Assembly (NCBI GenBank): GCA_965223435.1
Contig: CBDCWQ010000020.1
Span: 1,116,001 to 1,180,000 of the forward strand
Origin: CBDCWQ01 sp965223435
GTDB taxonomy: Bacteria > Myxococcota > Kuafuiibacteriia > Kuafuiibacteriales > Kuafuiibacteriaceae
DNA length: 64,000 nt
Direction of reading: 5' to 3'
A program made the position numbers and the translations under genes. The notes beneath the pieces are model-generated. The model worked only from the letters and a program-made list of their open reading frames with translations. It did not search any database and had not been told where the DNA came from. Below, one piece after another: positions 25,179 through 33,403 of this stretch. Position 1 is the stretch's first letter. The number at the start of each line of letters is the position of its first letter.

Positions 25179-27422
25179 GTGGACTCAGACAGCACTTTTT
25201 TTGTGGTGGTTTCTGTGTTGGCCGTCTTGGCGGGCGTGCTGGTGTGGCGTGTGCTTCATGCCCGTCGGCTGCATTCAGATGCGCGCCGGCTCAAGAGGTC
25301 TATTGAGCAGGAAACACACATTCCGGCCACCTTACACCCCGTGATCGATACCGGCGCATGCATTGGAAGCCTTTCGTGCATCAAGGCCTGTCCCGAGGGG
25401 GATATTCTGGGCGTTGTTGCGGGGACCGCGCGGCTGATCGAGGGCGCCAACTGCATCGGCCACGGGCGTTGTCATGCCGAATGTCCGGTCGACGCCATCA
25501 AGCTTGTTTTCGGAACCAGCGAACGCGGGATCGATTTGCCGGAGGTCGACGAGAACTTCGAAAGCGCTCGCAGCGGCGTGTTTGTGGTGGGCGAGCTCGG
25601 AGGCATGGGGCTGATTCGAAACGCGATCTCTCAGGGGCTAGAGGCGGCCGCTTTCATTGGGGAAAGCGGCCGAGCGCGCACGGGAAAGGCGGCGGTCGAT
25701 GTGCTGATTGTCGGAGCCGGGCCCGGAGGCATTGGCGCTGCCATCGGTTGTACCCAGGCCGGTTTGCGTTTTCAGATCATTGATCAGGAGGTCAAAGGGG
25801 GGACGGTCGCGCACTATCCACGCCAGAAGATCGTGATGAGCGAACCGGTTCGAATTCCGGGCTACGGGGTGTTTGGGAAGCGGTGGATGTCCAAAGAGGA
25901 TCTGCTGGCGGGTTTTGACGTGCTCCTGAAGCATTTTCGCATCCGGGTGGAGGAGGGCGAGCGGGTGGTGGGCATCGAAGGTTCCCCGGGGGAATTTTTG
26001 GTCCGGACGGAACGTCACCAGTTTCAAGCCAAGCAGGTGATCTTGGCCATCGGCCGGCGGGGCTCGCCGCGGCGCCTCGGTGTTGAAGGAGAACACCTTG
26101 GCAAGGTGAGCTACCGACTGGTTGATCCCGAGCAATACGAGGGCCAAAGGGTGTTGGTGGTCGGCGGTGGTGACTCGGCCCTTGAGGCCGCTGTTGCGCT
26201 TGCCGAAAAAACGGACGCAGAGGTCTCCATCTCCTATCGAAAGCCTACATTCACGCGCTGTCGTGCTGCGAACCGCGAAAAGATAGACTCTTTGATCGCA
26301 CAAGGGCGGGTGCGTGCCCTGATGTCCTCCAAGGTCCATCGGATAGACCCGGATGCGGTTACGGTTGCCCTGAACGAGCGGTCTGAACGTCTCCCAAACG
26401 ACTATATTTTGATCTGTGCCGGCGGAGAATTGCCGCTTGCGTTTTTGAAGCAGACCGGCATCAGCTTGAAACGACACACCGGCGTGGAAGCGGTGCGCGC
26501 CCCGGTCGCTCTGCGCTCGTGGCGACATCGTGGGCAGGGACATCGGCCAAGTGCTGAGCTTGAGGCTGCCCGGGAACGTCGTTTTCACCGTCTTTTGTTT
26601 GCGCTGGGGTTGGCCATTACCGCGGCTTTGGCCATTTACGGTTACGAGTATTACCAGCTCTCGCCGCTCAAACGTCTGAAGTCGCCACTGCATGAGCACA
26701 TGCGTTCCGCCGGAGATTTTGGTCACGGGGTGGGCATTGTTGCTACCTTGGTGATGCTCTCTAATTTTGCTTACCCCATACGAAAGCGTTGGAAACGCTT
26801 AAAAGGGGCAGCGCCGATCAACCGGTGGCTGAGCTTTCACGTTTTTGTGGGTTTGATGTCACCCACGGTCATTTTGTTTCACGCCGCATTTCAGTCCCGA
26901 AACGCCATCGCCACGGCGACCTTTGTTTCATTGTTGGTGGTGGTCTCGACGGGGGTGGTTGGTCGATTCATTTACGGACTGGTGCCTACGGCTCAAGGGA
27001 AAACGGTGGAGCTCGGTGAAATGCTGGGTCAGGTGGAGCGGCTCAAAGGGGCACTTCAGTCAAGGATCGGTGACCATTCTGCTTTTGCTGAGGTTAAGCG
27101 AGTGTTAAAAGCCGTGGGCAAAGGCCAAGAAAAAGCGCTCCCCGAGCTGGTGCTTGCGTATCCGCTGCATCTATTGAAAACGCGTGTTGTTCTTTGGCCG
27201 CTCCGCTCTTCTTTCCCGGACAAGTCCGTGTACCGCCAATTCAAGAAGGATTTTGTTCGTCTTTTGAGGGTTCAAATTCAAGTGGAGTTTTACGGGGGAC
27301 TTCGGAACTTTCTCTCATGGTGGCGCGTGATTCATGTGGTTCTCGCGGTGTTCTTGGTCGTGGTCATTGCCTTACACATCGCAGTCTCCCTATACCTGGG
27401 TTATGGGTGGATTCTTTTTTAA
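25179..27422 (+). CDS. Membrane ferredoxin/FAD-NAD oxidoreductase fused to a heme-b-like domain
   Basis: This 747-aa chain has an N-terminal helix (about 7-27) and a ferredoxin-like segment with Cys61, 67, 71 and Cys92, 98, 102. Next are an FAD-binding fold (GAGPGG at 179) and an NAD(P) fold (GGGDSA at 329), arranged as in thioredoxin-reductase-like flavoproteins but without the redox CxxC. About five C-terminal helices contain candidate heme histidines (His516, 554, 568, 719, 733). Each ferredoxin motif lacks the second of its four Cys (Ser64, His95), so 3Fe-4S or unusual ligation is likely. The protein could pass electrons from cytoplasmic NAD(P)H to the periplasmic side, for example to the multiheme cytochromes downstream. 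GTG 25179 follows AGGGGCGG. A Fur-like operator precedes it. Confidence 0.85.
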   Translation: MDSDSTFFVVVSVLAVLAGVLVWRVLHARRLHSDARRLKRSIEQETHIPATLHPVIDTGACIGSLSCIKACPEGDILGVVAGTARLIEGANCIGHGRCHAECPVDAIKLVFGTSERGIDLPEVDENFESARSGVFVVGELGGMGLIRNAISQGLEAAAFIGESGRARTGKAAVDVLIVGAGPGGIGAAIGCTQAGLRFQIIDQEVKGGTVAHYPRQKIVMSEPVRIPGYGVFGKRWMSKEDLLAGFDVLLKHFRIRVEEGERVVGIEGSPGEFLVRTERHQFQAKQVILAIGRRGSPRRLGVEGEHLGKVSYRLVDPEQYEGQRVLVVGGGDSALEAAVALAEKTDAEVSISYRKPTFTRCRAANREKIDSLIAQGRVRALMSSKVHRIDPDAVTVALNERSERLPNDYILICAGGELPLAFLKQTGISLKRHTGVEAVRAPVALRSWRHRGQGHRPSAELEAARERRFHRLLFALGLAITAALAIYGYEYYQLSPLKRLKSPLHEHMRSAGDFGHGVGIVATLVMLSNFAYPIRKRWKRLKGAAPINRWLSFHVFVGLMSPTVILFHAAFQSRNAIATATFVSLLVVVSTGVVGRFIYGLVPTAQGKTVELGEMLGQVERLKGALQSRIGDHSAFAEVKRVLKAVGKGQEKALPELVLAYPLHLLKTRVVLWPLRSSFPDKSVYRQFKKDFVRLLRVQIQVEFYGGLRNFLSWWRVIHVVLAVFLVVVIALHIAVSLYLGYGWILF

Positions 27423-27423
27423 A

Positions 27424-27756
27424 CTAGTGCTCGAGATCGGAAGTCCGTTCCGGGTTTTCTGCGATAGGCGTGAGTGTCCAGGGGAAATTCTCCAAGACCA
27501 TCCTCACCAAGGGCTTAAGATTGTCTCGGAAAGGCGTTCGTTCCCAGCGACCAGAGTAGTTCGCCATGTCAAGGCACCAAAGATGCACCGTGTCACGACG
27601 AAGGCGAAAGTGCTTGACGGGATCGCGCTCTGGTCCAGACTCGACGATGACCGCAACGCCATGTTTACGGGCGCGGAGATGCTTGGCGCCCGCGGCGTGT
27701 AAAACCTCTTCCACGAGCGTGGCGTCTCTGGACTCAGCTTTGGGTTTGGCGGGCAT
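27424..27756 (-). CDS. IS630 passenger ORF of unknown function
   Basis: This 110-aa ORF lies inside the IS, 17 bases after the transposase gene on the same strand, and its TAG stop uses the target TA at the element border. The protein is basic at the N-terminus. Its core has HGVAVIVESGPERDP, HFRLRRDTVHLWCLDM and GRWERTPFRDNLKPLVRMVLENFPWTLTPI, which look like a small alpha/beta fold. I recall similar proteins beside IS630 transposases in other myxobacteria, but no function is known. Location within the terminal repeats makes it part of the mobile unit. Confidence 0.65.
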   Translation of the reverse strand: MPAKPKAESRDATLVEEVLHAAGAKHLRARKHGVAVIVESGPERDPVKHFRLRRDTVHLWCLDMANYSGRWERTPFRDNLKPLVRMVLENFPWTLTPIAENPERTSDLEH

Positions 27757-28953
27757 GATCAGGCACCGACCGACTACGCGGCCAGACGCTGCTCATTTTG
27801 TAACTTATCGGTCCTCCATGTCCAGCGAAACGGGTGACCCTCATACCGGTTCCAGTGCTTGATGAAGCCCACCACGCGTTTCGCCTGCACCCGGTGTGAA
27901 GAGAAATCGCCATATTTGAGGATGCGTCGGTGCAGGATAGAGAACCAGATCTCGACTTGGTTCATCCAGGACGCGTGCTTTGGGGTATATACGAAGTGAA
28001 AACGATGCCCATGCCGGCGGTTGAAAGCCTTCCATCGTTCTGCCCGACCGTCATAGTGCGTATTGAGATTGTCCCACACCACATAAATCTTCTTATCCGA
28101 GTATTTGCGGGCCAGTTCGTTCATGAATGAAACGAGGGCATCGGCGCTTCGGTGGGGAACCACACGGCCCAAGACCCGGCCTGTTTTTACGTTGAAGGCA
28201 GCCAACAGGCACTGGGTGCCGTGGCGTTTGTACTCGTACTCGTAGCGCACCGAGCCATCAAAGGGATTCCGGTGCGTCGGGCTTTTTCGCTCAAGCACTT
28301 GCATGGGTTTTTCGTCTACGCACACCACCACTGCATCCTTTGGAGGACGGAGGTACAGTCGACAAATACGTTTGGCCTTCGCGAGGAAATTCGCGTCGGA
28401 GGATTTCAACCATTGGCGAACCCTATGGGGGCGCAGGTTCTCGAACCGGAGAATTCGGCCCACCTCGCTCACACTGATTCGGCAACCCGTAGACGACTCC
28501 AGGGCATCTGCCAGCGCTCTATACGTCCAAAGATCTCGAAAAGGCGCTGGATGTTCATCCTCGTCTGGGCGGTGACAAGCGAGTTGGACCAACTGACACC
28601 TCATCTCCACTGGGATCTGCGCGGGGCGCCCAGACCGCGCTCCGTCTTGTAGGCTCTCGACGCTGGGGTTTTCGGAGAAACGCCGCTTCCACTTCCTCAC
28701 GGTTCTTCCCGTGACACTGAGCCGCCTTGCGATCTCCGCCGTGCCCATGCCCTGCCGCGCCATCAACACCATCTGGGCCCGCACAACGACTCCGTGCGGA
28801 GCACGTTGGCGACGAACGAGAAACCTCAAATCCCTCCGAACTCGACGTGGGATCACAAGCTTCTTCGCTGCCGGCCCTGGGCTCATGTCTATAAGATCAC
28901 GCCCGGCCTGATTTTATTCCCGAAACCCGGATCGGACTTCCGGCAAGGGGTAC
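27427..28953. mobile_element. IS630-family insertion sequence with two ORFs
   Basis: The element spans 1527 bases. Ends begin GTGCTC (left) and, read inward from the right, GTACCC. About 11 bases in, both share CGGAAGTCCG-N-TCCGGGTTT as an inverted repeat (27438-27457 and 28923-28942). Both ends are flanked by TA (27425-27426 and 28954-28955), and rejoining the flanks restores CTAG, the known IS630 target. The element carries a DDE transposase and a second ORF that ends exactly at the left border. It lies 2 bases after the oxidoreductase stop codon. Confidence 0.85.
27774..28886 (-). CDS. IS630-family DDE transposase
   Basis: This 370-aa transposase has an N-terminal helix-turn-helix (MGTAEIARRLSVTGRTVRKWKRRF) and a second DNA-binding region with a GRPAQIP linker. 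The DDE catalytic domain shows Asp in VCVDEKP, Asp in YVVWDNLNTHYD and Glu in HASWMNQVEIWF. The frame is intact, so the element may be active. It lies between the oxidoreductase and cytochrome genes and reads towards the oxidoreductase. Confidence 0.95.
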   Translation of the reverse strand: MSPGPAAKKLVIPRRVRRDLRFLVRRQRAPHGVVVRAQMVLMARQGMGTAEIARRLSVTGRTVRKWKRRFSENPSVESLQDGARSGRPAQIPVEMRCQLVQLACHRPDEDEHPAPFRDLWTYRALADALESSTGCRISVSEVGRILRFENLRPHRVRQWLKSSDANFLAKAKRICRLYLRPPKDAVVVCVDEKPMQVLERKSPTHRNPFDGSVRYEYEYKRHGTQCLLAAFNVKTGRVLGRVVPHRSADALVSFMNELARKYSDKKIYVVWDNLNTHYDGRAERWKAFNRRHGHRFHFVYTPKHASWMNQVEIWFSILHRRILKYGDFSSHRVQAKRVVGFIKHWNRYEGHPFRWTWRTDKLQNEQRLAA

Positions 28954-29022
28954 TAGAGCACCTCTCACAGCCACCACTGCTCTTTTCGGTTTTGGTCCCC
29001 TTGTTGGCTTCGCCTCGCGCGA

Positions 29023-29067
29023 TGACCGCAAAAGCACTCGCCGACAGCCTCAGGCGAGGTTATAGGG
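29023..29067 (+). promoter_or_regulatory. 45-bp intergenic repeat, copy B, before the cytochrome operon
   Basis: This is the second copy of the element at 6736-6780 (36 of 45 identical). It ends in AGGTTATAGGG; TATAGG at 29061-29066 could serve as a -10 box, 10 bases before ATG 29077. The element provides a likely separate promoter for the cytochrome genes downstream of the IS. Confidence 0.5.
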
Positions 29068-29076
29068 GTGCTCGAG

Positions 29077-30864
29077 ATGCGGATTGGGGTTTCGTTGATT
29101 GGGTTGTGGGTCGGTTTGGTCGCGGGTCCCCTGTCGGGTCGGGCGCAGTTGTTTTCTCCCGGCAAGCTTTCTCGTGATCATGCGCATCTTGAAGGTTTGG
29201 AGAATTGCACCCAATGTCATCAAGCCGGGCAGCGTTTGGCGGAGCAACTTTGTCTGAAGTGTCACCGCGAAATCGACGTTCGCGTTCGGGCGAAGACTGG
29301 GTACCATGGGCGCCTCGCGCCTTCAAAGCGGGCGTGCGAGGCATGCCATCGTGAGCACCAGGGGCGTGATTTTCGGGTCATCGACTGGGTTGAAGAGCGT
29401 TTCCGCCACCAAGAAACCGGATGGCTTCTTCGAGGGGCGCACCAAAAGGTTCGGTGCCGAGCATGCCATCAAAAGAAGTTGGTTAGGGACAAATCACTGA
29501 GGGCACTTTTGAAACGGCCCAAGAAAAAGAGAACATTTTTGGGGCTGGGCACCCGGTGTGTAGCCTGCCATTTTGACGAGCACCGGGGTCAAACGAGCTC
29601 GGAGTGCACCAAGTGCCACGATGACAAGCGGTGGAAGCCTGCCTCGAAGTTTGATCACCAAAAAACAAAGTTTGCCCTTCGTGGAAAGCACCGCAGCGTC
29701 GAATGTGCCCAATGTCATCCCGAGGAAACCGACAATAAGGTTGCGGTGAATACTCTGGATGCCCACAACCAAACGTTCTTGCGGTTTGCGCCGGTAGAGC
29801 ATGGCGAGTGCGCCAGCTGTCACGAGGACCCTCATCAAGGAAGGTTCGGTTCTTCGTGTTCGGATTGCCATGTGGAGACGGGCTGGAAACGGATGAAAAC
29901 CAGAGTCAAAAAAAGCAGGCTTTTTCACGATAGAACGCGGTACCCGTTGCGCGGAGAACACCGCAAGGTGGCGTGTCGAGCTTGCCATGGACCGTTTTTG
30001 GGTCAAAAAGCTATCTTTCGAGGCTTGGCTTTTTCGCGTTGCAAAGATTGCCATGACGATGCCCACCTCGGTCAGCTTTCGTCCGACTGTGTTCAGTGCC
30101 ATACGGTGAACGCTTTTATGCCCGCCCAGTACGGGAGCGAGGAGCACAAGAAGACGCGGTATCCGCTTGAGGGTGCGCATGAAGCCGTGGCTTGCACCCA
30201 GTGCCATCCAACAGAACAGAACTTAAAGGCCAAAAAGGTGTCTAAAATGAGACGCCGCGCAAAAAGGAAAAGGCGACGCCTTTTGGTGAGCCGGACGGTT
30301 TTTAAGCTGCCCGAAGTGAAGGGTGCCTGCGAAACCTGCCATCAAGATCCTCACGAAGCACAGTTTCGCCATGACGGGGCCGAAAAAGCCTGTGTTGTCT
30401 GCCACAAAACAAGTTCTTTCAGAGACCTTTCATTTGATCACAACGTCGACAGTCGCTTTTTGCTTGAAGGCCGGCACCAAGATGTTGCTTGTCGGGCGTG
30501 TCATTTCAACAATAAGCGCGGAGTGACTCGGTTTCGCCCCCTGGATGTGCGTTGTGGATCCTGCCACTCGGATGTGCACGGGGGGCAGTTTGAGAGGACG
30601 AAGAAGGGGGCGTGGTCCAAACGCCCGTGTGGGTCATGCCACAGTGTATCTGGTTTCCGAGTTTTGAAGTTCGACCACCAGGACCCCAAGCAGACGCGTT
30701 TCATTCTGTCTGGCCGGCACCAAGAGCTTGAGTGTGGTGCTTGTCATCGTTTGGTCTCGGCCGGCGATGGGCCTAAGGTCCGCAAGTATCGTGGTGTACC
30801 GTTGCGGTGCGAGGGGTGCCACGCCGATTTTCACGAGGGCGCTTTTAGGGGATACGAACCATGA
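29077..30864 (+). CDS. 20-heme c-type cytochrome
   Basis: This 595-aa exported protein has a signal peptide (about residues 1-24, ending GRAQ) and 20 CxxCH heme-attachment motifs. From the fifth heme on they form a repeating three-heme cassette of about 60 residues. The pattern is CxxCHxDxH, a second CxxCH followed by an aromatic residue, then FDH...TRFxLxGxH...CxxCH, with histidines placed for bis-His ligation. A Lys/Arg-rich insert (about 390-410) breaks the pattern once. It is periplasmic or outer-membrane associated and likely conducts electrons over a long distance. ATG 29077 has AGGGG 8 bases upstream; GTG 29068 is an alternative. The last cassette is incomplete and continues in the next gene, which overlaps by ATGA. 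Confidence 0.93.
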   Translation: MRIGVSLIGLWVGLVAGPLSGRAQLFSPGKLSRDHAHLEGLENCTQCHQAGQRLAEQLCLKCHREIDVRVRAKTGYHGRLAPSKRACEACHREHQGRDFRVIDWVEERFRHQETGWLLRGAHQKVRCRACHQKKLVRDKSLRALLKRPKKKRTFLGLGTRCVACHFDEHRGQTSSECTKCHDDKRWKPASKFDHQKTKFALRGKHRSVECAQCHPEETDNKVAVNTLDAHNQTFLRFAPVEHGECASCHEDPHQGRFGSSCSDCHVETGWKRMKTRVKKSRLFHDRTRYPLRGEHRKVACRACHGPFLGQKAIFRGLAFSRCKDCHDDAHLGQLSSDCVQCHTVNAFMPAQYGSEEHKKTRYPLEGAHEAVACTQCHPTEQNLKAKKVSKMRRRAKRKRRRLLVSRTVFKLPEVKGACETCHQDPHEAQFRHDGAEKACVVCHKTSSFRDLSFDHNVDSRFLLEGRHQDVACRACHFNNKRGVTRFRPLDVRCGSCHSDVHGGQFERTKKGAWSKRPCGSCHSVSGFRVLKFDHQDPKQTRFILSGRHQELECGACHRLVSAGDGPKVRKYRGVPLRCEGCHADFHEGAFRGYEP

Positions 30865-31709
30865 TGCGAGGGGGATGGTGTGTGCGTCTCGTTTTGGTCC
30901 TGGCGTTGGGACCAAAAATCAGCGTCCGTGCGGAAGAGTCTCCCAAAGGGCCCAAGTCGACTGCGCCCAAACGCGCGAAAGATGAAACGGGGTGCAAGGC
31001 TTGCCATACGCCGAGCGGATGGCTCCCCGCAAAATTTGACCACAGCGTCACCGGGTTTGATCTTCGGGGCGCGCATCGCGATGCGCGCTGTCAGGGTTGT
31101 CATACTTCAGGACTGAGCGACAAGCTCAGCACCTTGTGTGCTCAGTGCCACCAGGACCCGCACCGAAAAGACTTGGGTTCGCGCTGCGAAGGTTGTCACG
31201 ATGAGCGCAGTTGGAGGAGCCGGTTTTCTGCTGACGCCCACCGCCGGGGGGTGTTCCCGCTGAGTGGCGGGCATGCCCTGATTCCTTGTGAAGAGTGCCA
31301 TTCGGATGCCCGCAGGCGGACCTTTGTTCGCGCCGGAGCTGCGTGTATCCGGTGCCATGAGGCGGACTACCAAAGAACGGGCGGAGACTCGCTGAATCAC
31401 GTTTCGGTAGGATTCGGAACCGACTGTCAGCGGTGCCACACGACCTGGCGGTTCACGCGTGCGCGTTTCAGCGGCCACGATCGATGTTTTCTTCTTTCGC
31501 GTGGGCCTCATGCGGGCATTGGGTGCCGGGAATGCCACAGTACGCTTGTGGGTGTGCGCGTCGATGGAAGTTGCGACACCCGGACCGCAGCGTGCAGTCA
31601 GTGTCATGAACACCGATGTGCGCGTACCGACGGCGAGCATGTGGGCGTTCCTGGTTACCAATGTAAGGACCGAAAGTGCTATGAATGTCACAGGTTTGCC
31701 TCGCCGTAA
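30861..31709 (+). CDS. 10-heme c-type cytochrome
   Basis: This 282-aa protein has a signal peptide (MMRGGWCVRLVLVLALGP..., cleavage near VRAEE) and ten CxxCH motifs, from GCKACH near residue 49 to KCYECH near the C-terminus. It opens with a CxxCH-SGW...FDH...TGFDLRGAH...CxxCH unit. That unit is exactly what is missing from the last three-heme cassette of the upstream protein, as if one 30-heme chain had been divided. Extra cysteines (CDTRTAAC, HRCARTDG, YQCKDRKC) near the end could form disulfides. It overlaps the upstream gene by 4 bases and the downstream barrel gene by 29, so the three are translationally coupled. Confidence 0.92.
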   Translation: MMRGGWCVRLVLVLALGPKISVRAEESPKGPKSTAPKRAKDETGCKACHTPSGWLPAKFDHSVTGFDLRGAHRDARCQGCHTSGLSDKLSTLCAQCHQDPHRKDLGSRCEGCHDERSWRSRFSADAHRRGVFPLSGGHALIPCEECHSDARRRTFVRAGAACIRCHEADYQRTGGDSLNHVSVGFGTDCQRCHTTWRFTRARFSGHDRCFLLSRGPHAGIGCRECHSTLVGVRVDGSCDTRTAACSQCHEHRCARTDGEHVGVPGYQCKDRKCYECHRFASP

Positions 31710-33165
31710 GCCAGCTGTCGTTCCGGTTCGGTGCGGTTTTTTCCCGATTGGAGTCGGTTTTCGCCTGGTTGTGGCTTGGGCTTTTGTGTCCCAAGGTGCC
31801 CCTGCCTGGGCCAAGGGAGAGGCGGCGCGCGTTCGCTACACAACCGCTCGGCGGGTGTTTTTGAACCGCGGAAGCGCGCACGGTCTCTCGGTGGGGTCCT
31901 TGGTCAAGTTCTATCGAAAAGACCGACCTTTAGGAACATGCAAGATTTCCTCGGTGGCTTTGCATTCTGCGCGGTGCGAGGCCCGAGGCCTCCGTCGCGG
32001 GGACCGATTTCAAAGCACGTCTTTGGGGGCTCAGGCCCCAAGGACCGGCGCGCGGGCGTGGACCCATGCGCCTTCGTCCAAGGGTCTAAGCCCTAAAGGG
32101 CTTCAATCGTTGTGGCGGGCTCTGCAAAGCGCGGGCTTCGAGAAGGTCTTGTGGGAAAAACCTGGGGAAGAGGCCCGCTTGTTCGGCCTAAACGGAAACG
32201 TGTCGCTGGGGCACTATGCCTGGGTTTCGTTGGCAAACAACCGTACGGACTTTCACGAAGAGCGTTTGGATTTGAGGATTCACGCGTTGCCCATGGGCTT
32301 GTGGGATCTCTTTATGGCCCTTGATATGACTGCGCTTCGGTACACGGTACGGCCTGAGGATGCGCGCTTCAGGTCGGGCGCACGGTCTCAGCTGTACGCC
32401 TACGAGCTTGCCCTTCACCGGCGAAGCCATCAGCAACGTCTGGTGTTTTCGGTGGGGCGCTTCCAGCCTCGGCATGCGCCGGGGCTGGTTTACTTGGACG
32501 GGCTTCAGGTTGGTTTTCGCGCAGAAGAGAGCGCACTGGAGTTGGGCTTTTTTGCCGGCGGTCTCCCCCCGGCTTCTTCTCTGACGCCGAGCACCCGTCG
32601 GTGGACCACGGGGGCTTATTGGCGCGTCCAAAAAAAGAGTGATGCGCTGTTTTTTTCTCAGGACGGGCGGGTGGGGGTTACGCACGACCGTGATTTGGGT
32701 CTCGCCACCGATGCCGAAGCGCGGGTGTATGCTTCGGTAGGCTCGTGGGCAACGGGGGCTGCCGGGGGGCGCTTTGCGTGGGGCCACCGAAACCAGGTGG
32801 CACGGGTTTCGCGCTTCTTTGCCTCGGTGGATATTCGCCCGGCGCGAGACTGGTCGGTGGCGTTCGACGTTCGTAGTCGGCGGGGCGATCCTTTGGTGTT
32901 GGATCTATTGGATCCGGTGTTTGATGCGGACAGGGGCTCGGCTTCGGTGGAATGGTCTGGCCTTCGCCGTGTGGTTTTTCGGGTCTCCGCGGGGCTTGCC
33001 CGGTACCGCGGCGATCGGCTTTCGCGCCACTACCTGGGACCGTCCGTGGTTCTTCCGGGTCTTTTTGGTCCCCTGGGTTCCGCCACTTTGGGTTTACGAA
33101 GAAAACTTTGGCTGGCTTGCTGGTCGATCCGGCTACGCGCTGGCGACGCTTCAGCCCGCGCCTGA
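31681..33165 (+). CDS. Outer-membrane beta-barrel protein, main frame (frameshifted)
   Basis: The frame from ATG 31681 gives 494 aa. A signal peptide (Pro-Arg-Arg-Lys start, hydrophobic core, cleavage after PAWA) is followed by a small SH3-like N-terminal domain (RRVFLNRGSAHGLSVGSLVKFYR). Then alternating hydrophobic/polar strands with aromatic girdles indicate a barrel (RLVFSVGRFQPRHAPGLVYLDGLQVGF, SVAFDVRSRRGDPLVL). The last 25 residues become Arg/Leu/Trp-rich and un-barrel-like, while the +1 frame continues the barrel to 33382. Located after two multiheme cytochromes, it could be the porin of a porin-cytochrome electron conduit. It overlaps the 10-heme gene by 29 bases. Confidence 0.75.
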   Translation: MNVTGLPRRKPAVVPVRCGFFPIGVGFRLVVAWAFVSQGAPAWAKGEAARVRYTTARRVFLNRGSAHGLSVGSLVKFYRKDRPLGTCKISSVALHSARCEARGLRRGDRFQSTSLGAQAPRTGARAWTHAPSSKGLSPKGLQSLWRALQSAGFEKVLWEKPGEEARLFGLNGNVSLGHYAWVSLANNRTDFHEERLDLRIHALPMGLWDLFMALDMTALRYTVRPEDARFRSGARSQLYAYELALHRRSHQQRLVFSVGRFQPRHAPGLVYLDGLQVGFRAEESALELGFFAGGLPPASSLTPSTRRWTTGAYWRVQKKSDALFFSQDGRVGVTHDRDLGLATDAEARVYASVGSWATGAAGGRFAWGHRNQVARVSRFFASVDIRPARDWSVAFDVRSRRGDPLVLDLLDPVFDADRGSASVEWSGLRRVVFRVSAGLARYRGDRLSRHYLGPSVVLPGLFGPLGSATLGLRRKLWLACWSIRLRAGDASARA

Positions 33166-33382
33166 TCTTGAGGTGCTCATACGCGCCAGTTATTTCGAAG
33201 ATGGCGCCCCACCGGCCCGTTTGCGAGAAATGGGGTCTTATGTATCGGTGCGCTACGGCCTTGACGATCGTTTCCGCCTGAGCGGCAGTTTCTTTGGCCG
33301 GCTGCCCATCACCGATCTTCCAGGGGGCAAGGCCGCGATGGGCTTTGGCGGTCGCATCTCCTTGACGGGTACCTTTCCCTAG
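33093..33382 (+). pseudogene. C-terminal continuation of the barrel in another frame
   Basis: In the +1 frame the sequence reads YEENFGWLAGRSGYALATLQ, then PAPDLEVLIRASYFEDGAPP and so on to RISLTGTFP and a stop at 33382: regular barrel strands with a typical beta-signal ending. The best junction is the GGG/TTT region at 33090-33095, where removal of one base would join the frames. It could be a sequencing insertion, a recent mutation or a slippage site. The longer ORF that starts at 32774 in this frame is non-coding before the junction. Confidence 0.65.
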
Positions 33383-33403
33383 CGTCTTGGGAACCCCAAA
33401 CCC

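Noticed and set aside
25638..26726. Minus-strand ORF (362 aa) opposite the oxidoreductase
   Set aside because: Antisense to a multi-domain protein with clear motifs.
27427..28953. Larger genomic island bounded by the IS630 element
   Set aside because: Only one IS copy is present and flanking genes show no clear change in base use, so no island borders can be claimed.
31459..31680. Upstream extension of the barrel ORF inside the 10-heme gene
   Set aside because: Overlaps heme-binding coding sequence and precedes the real signal peptide, which begins at 31681.
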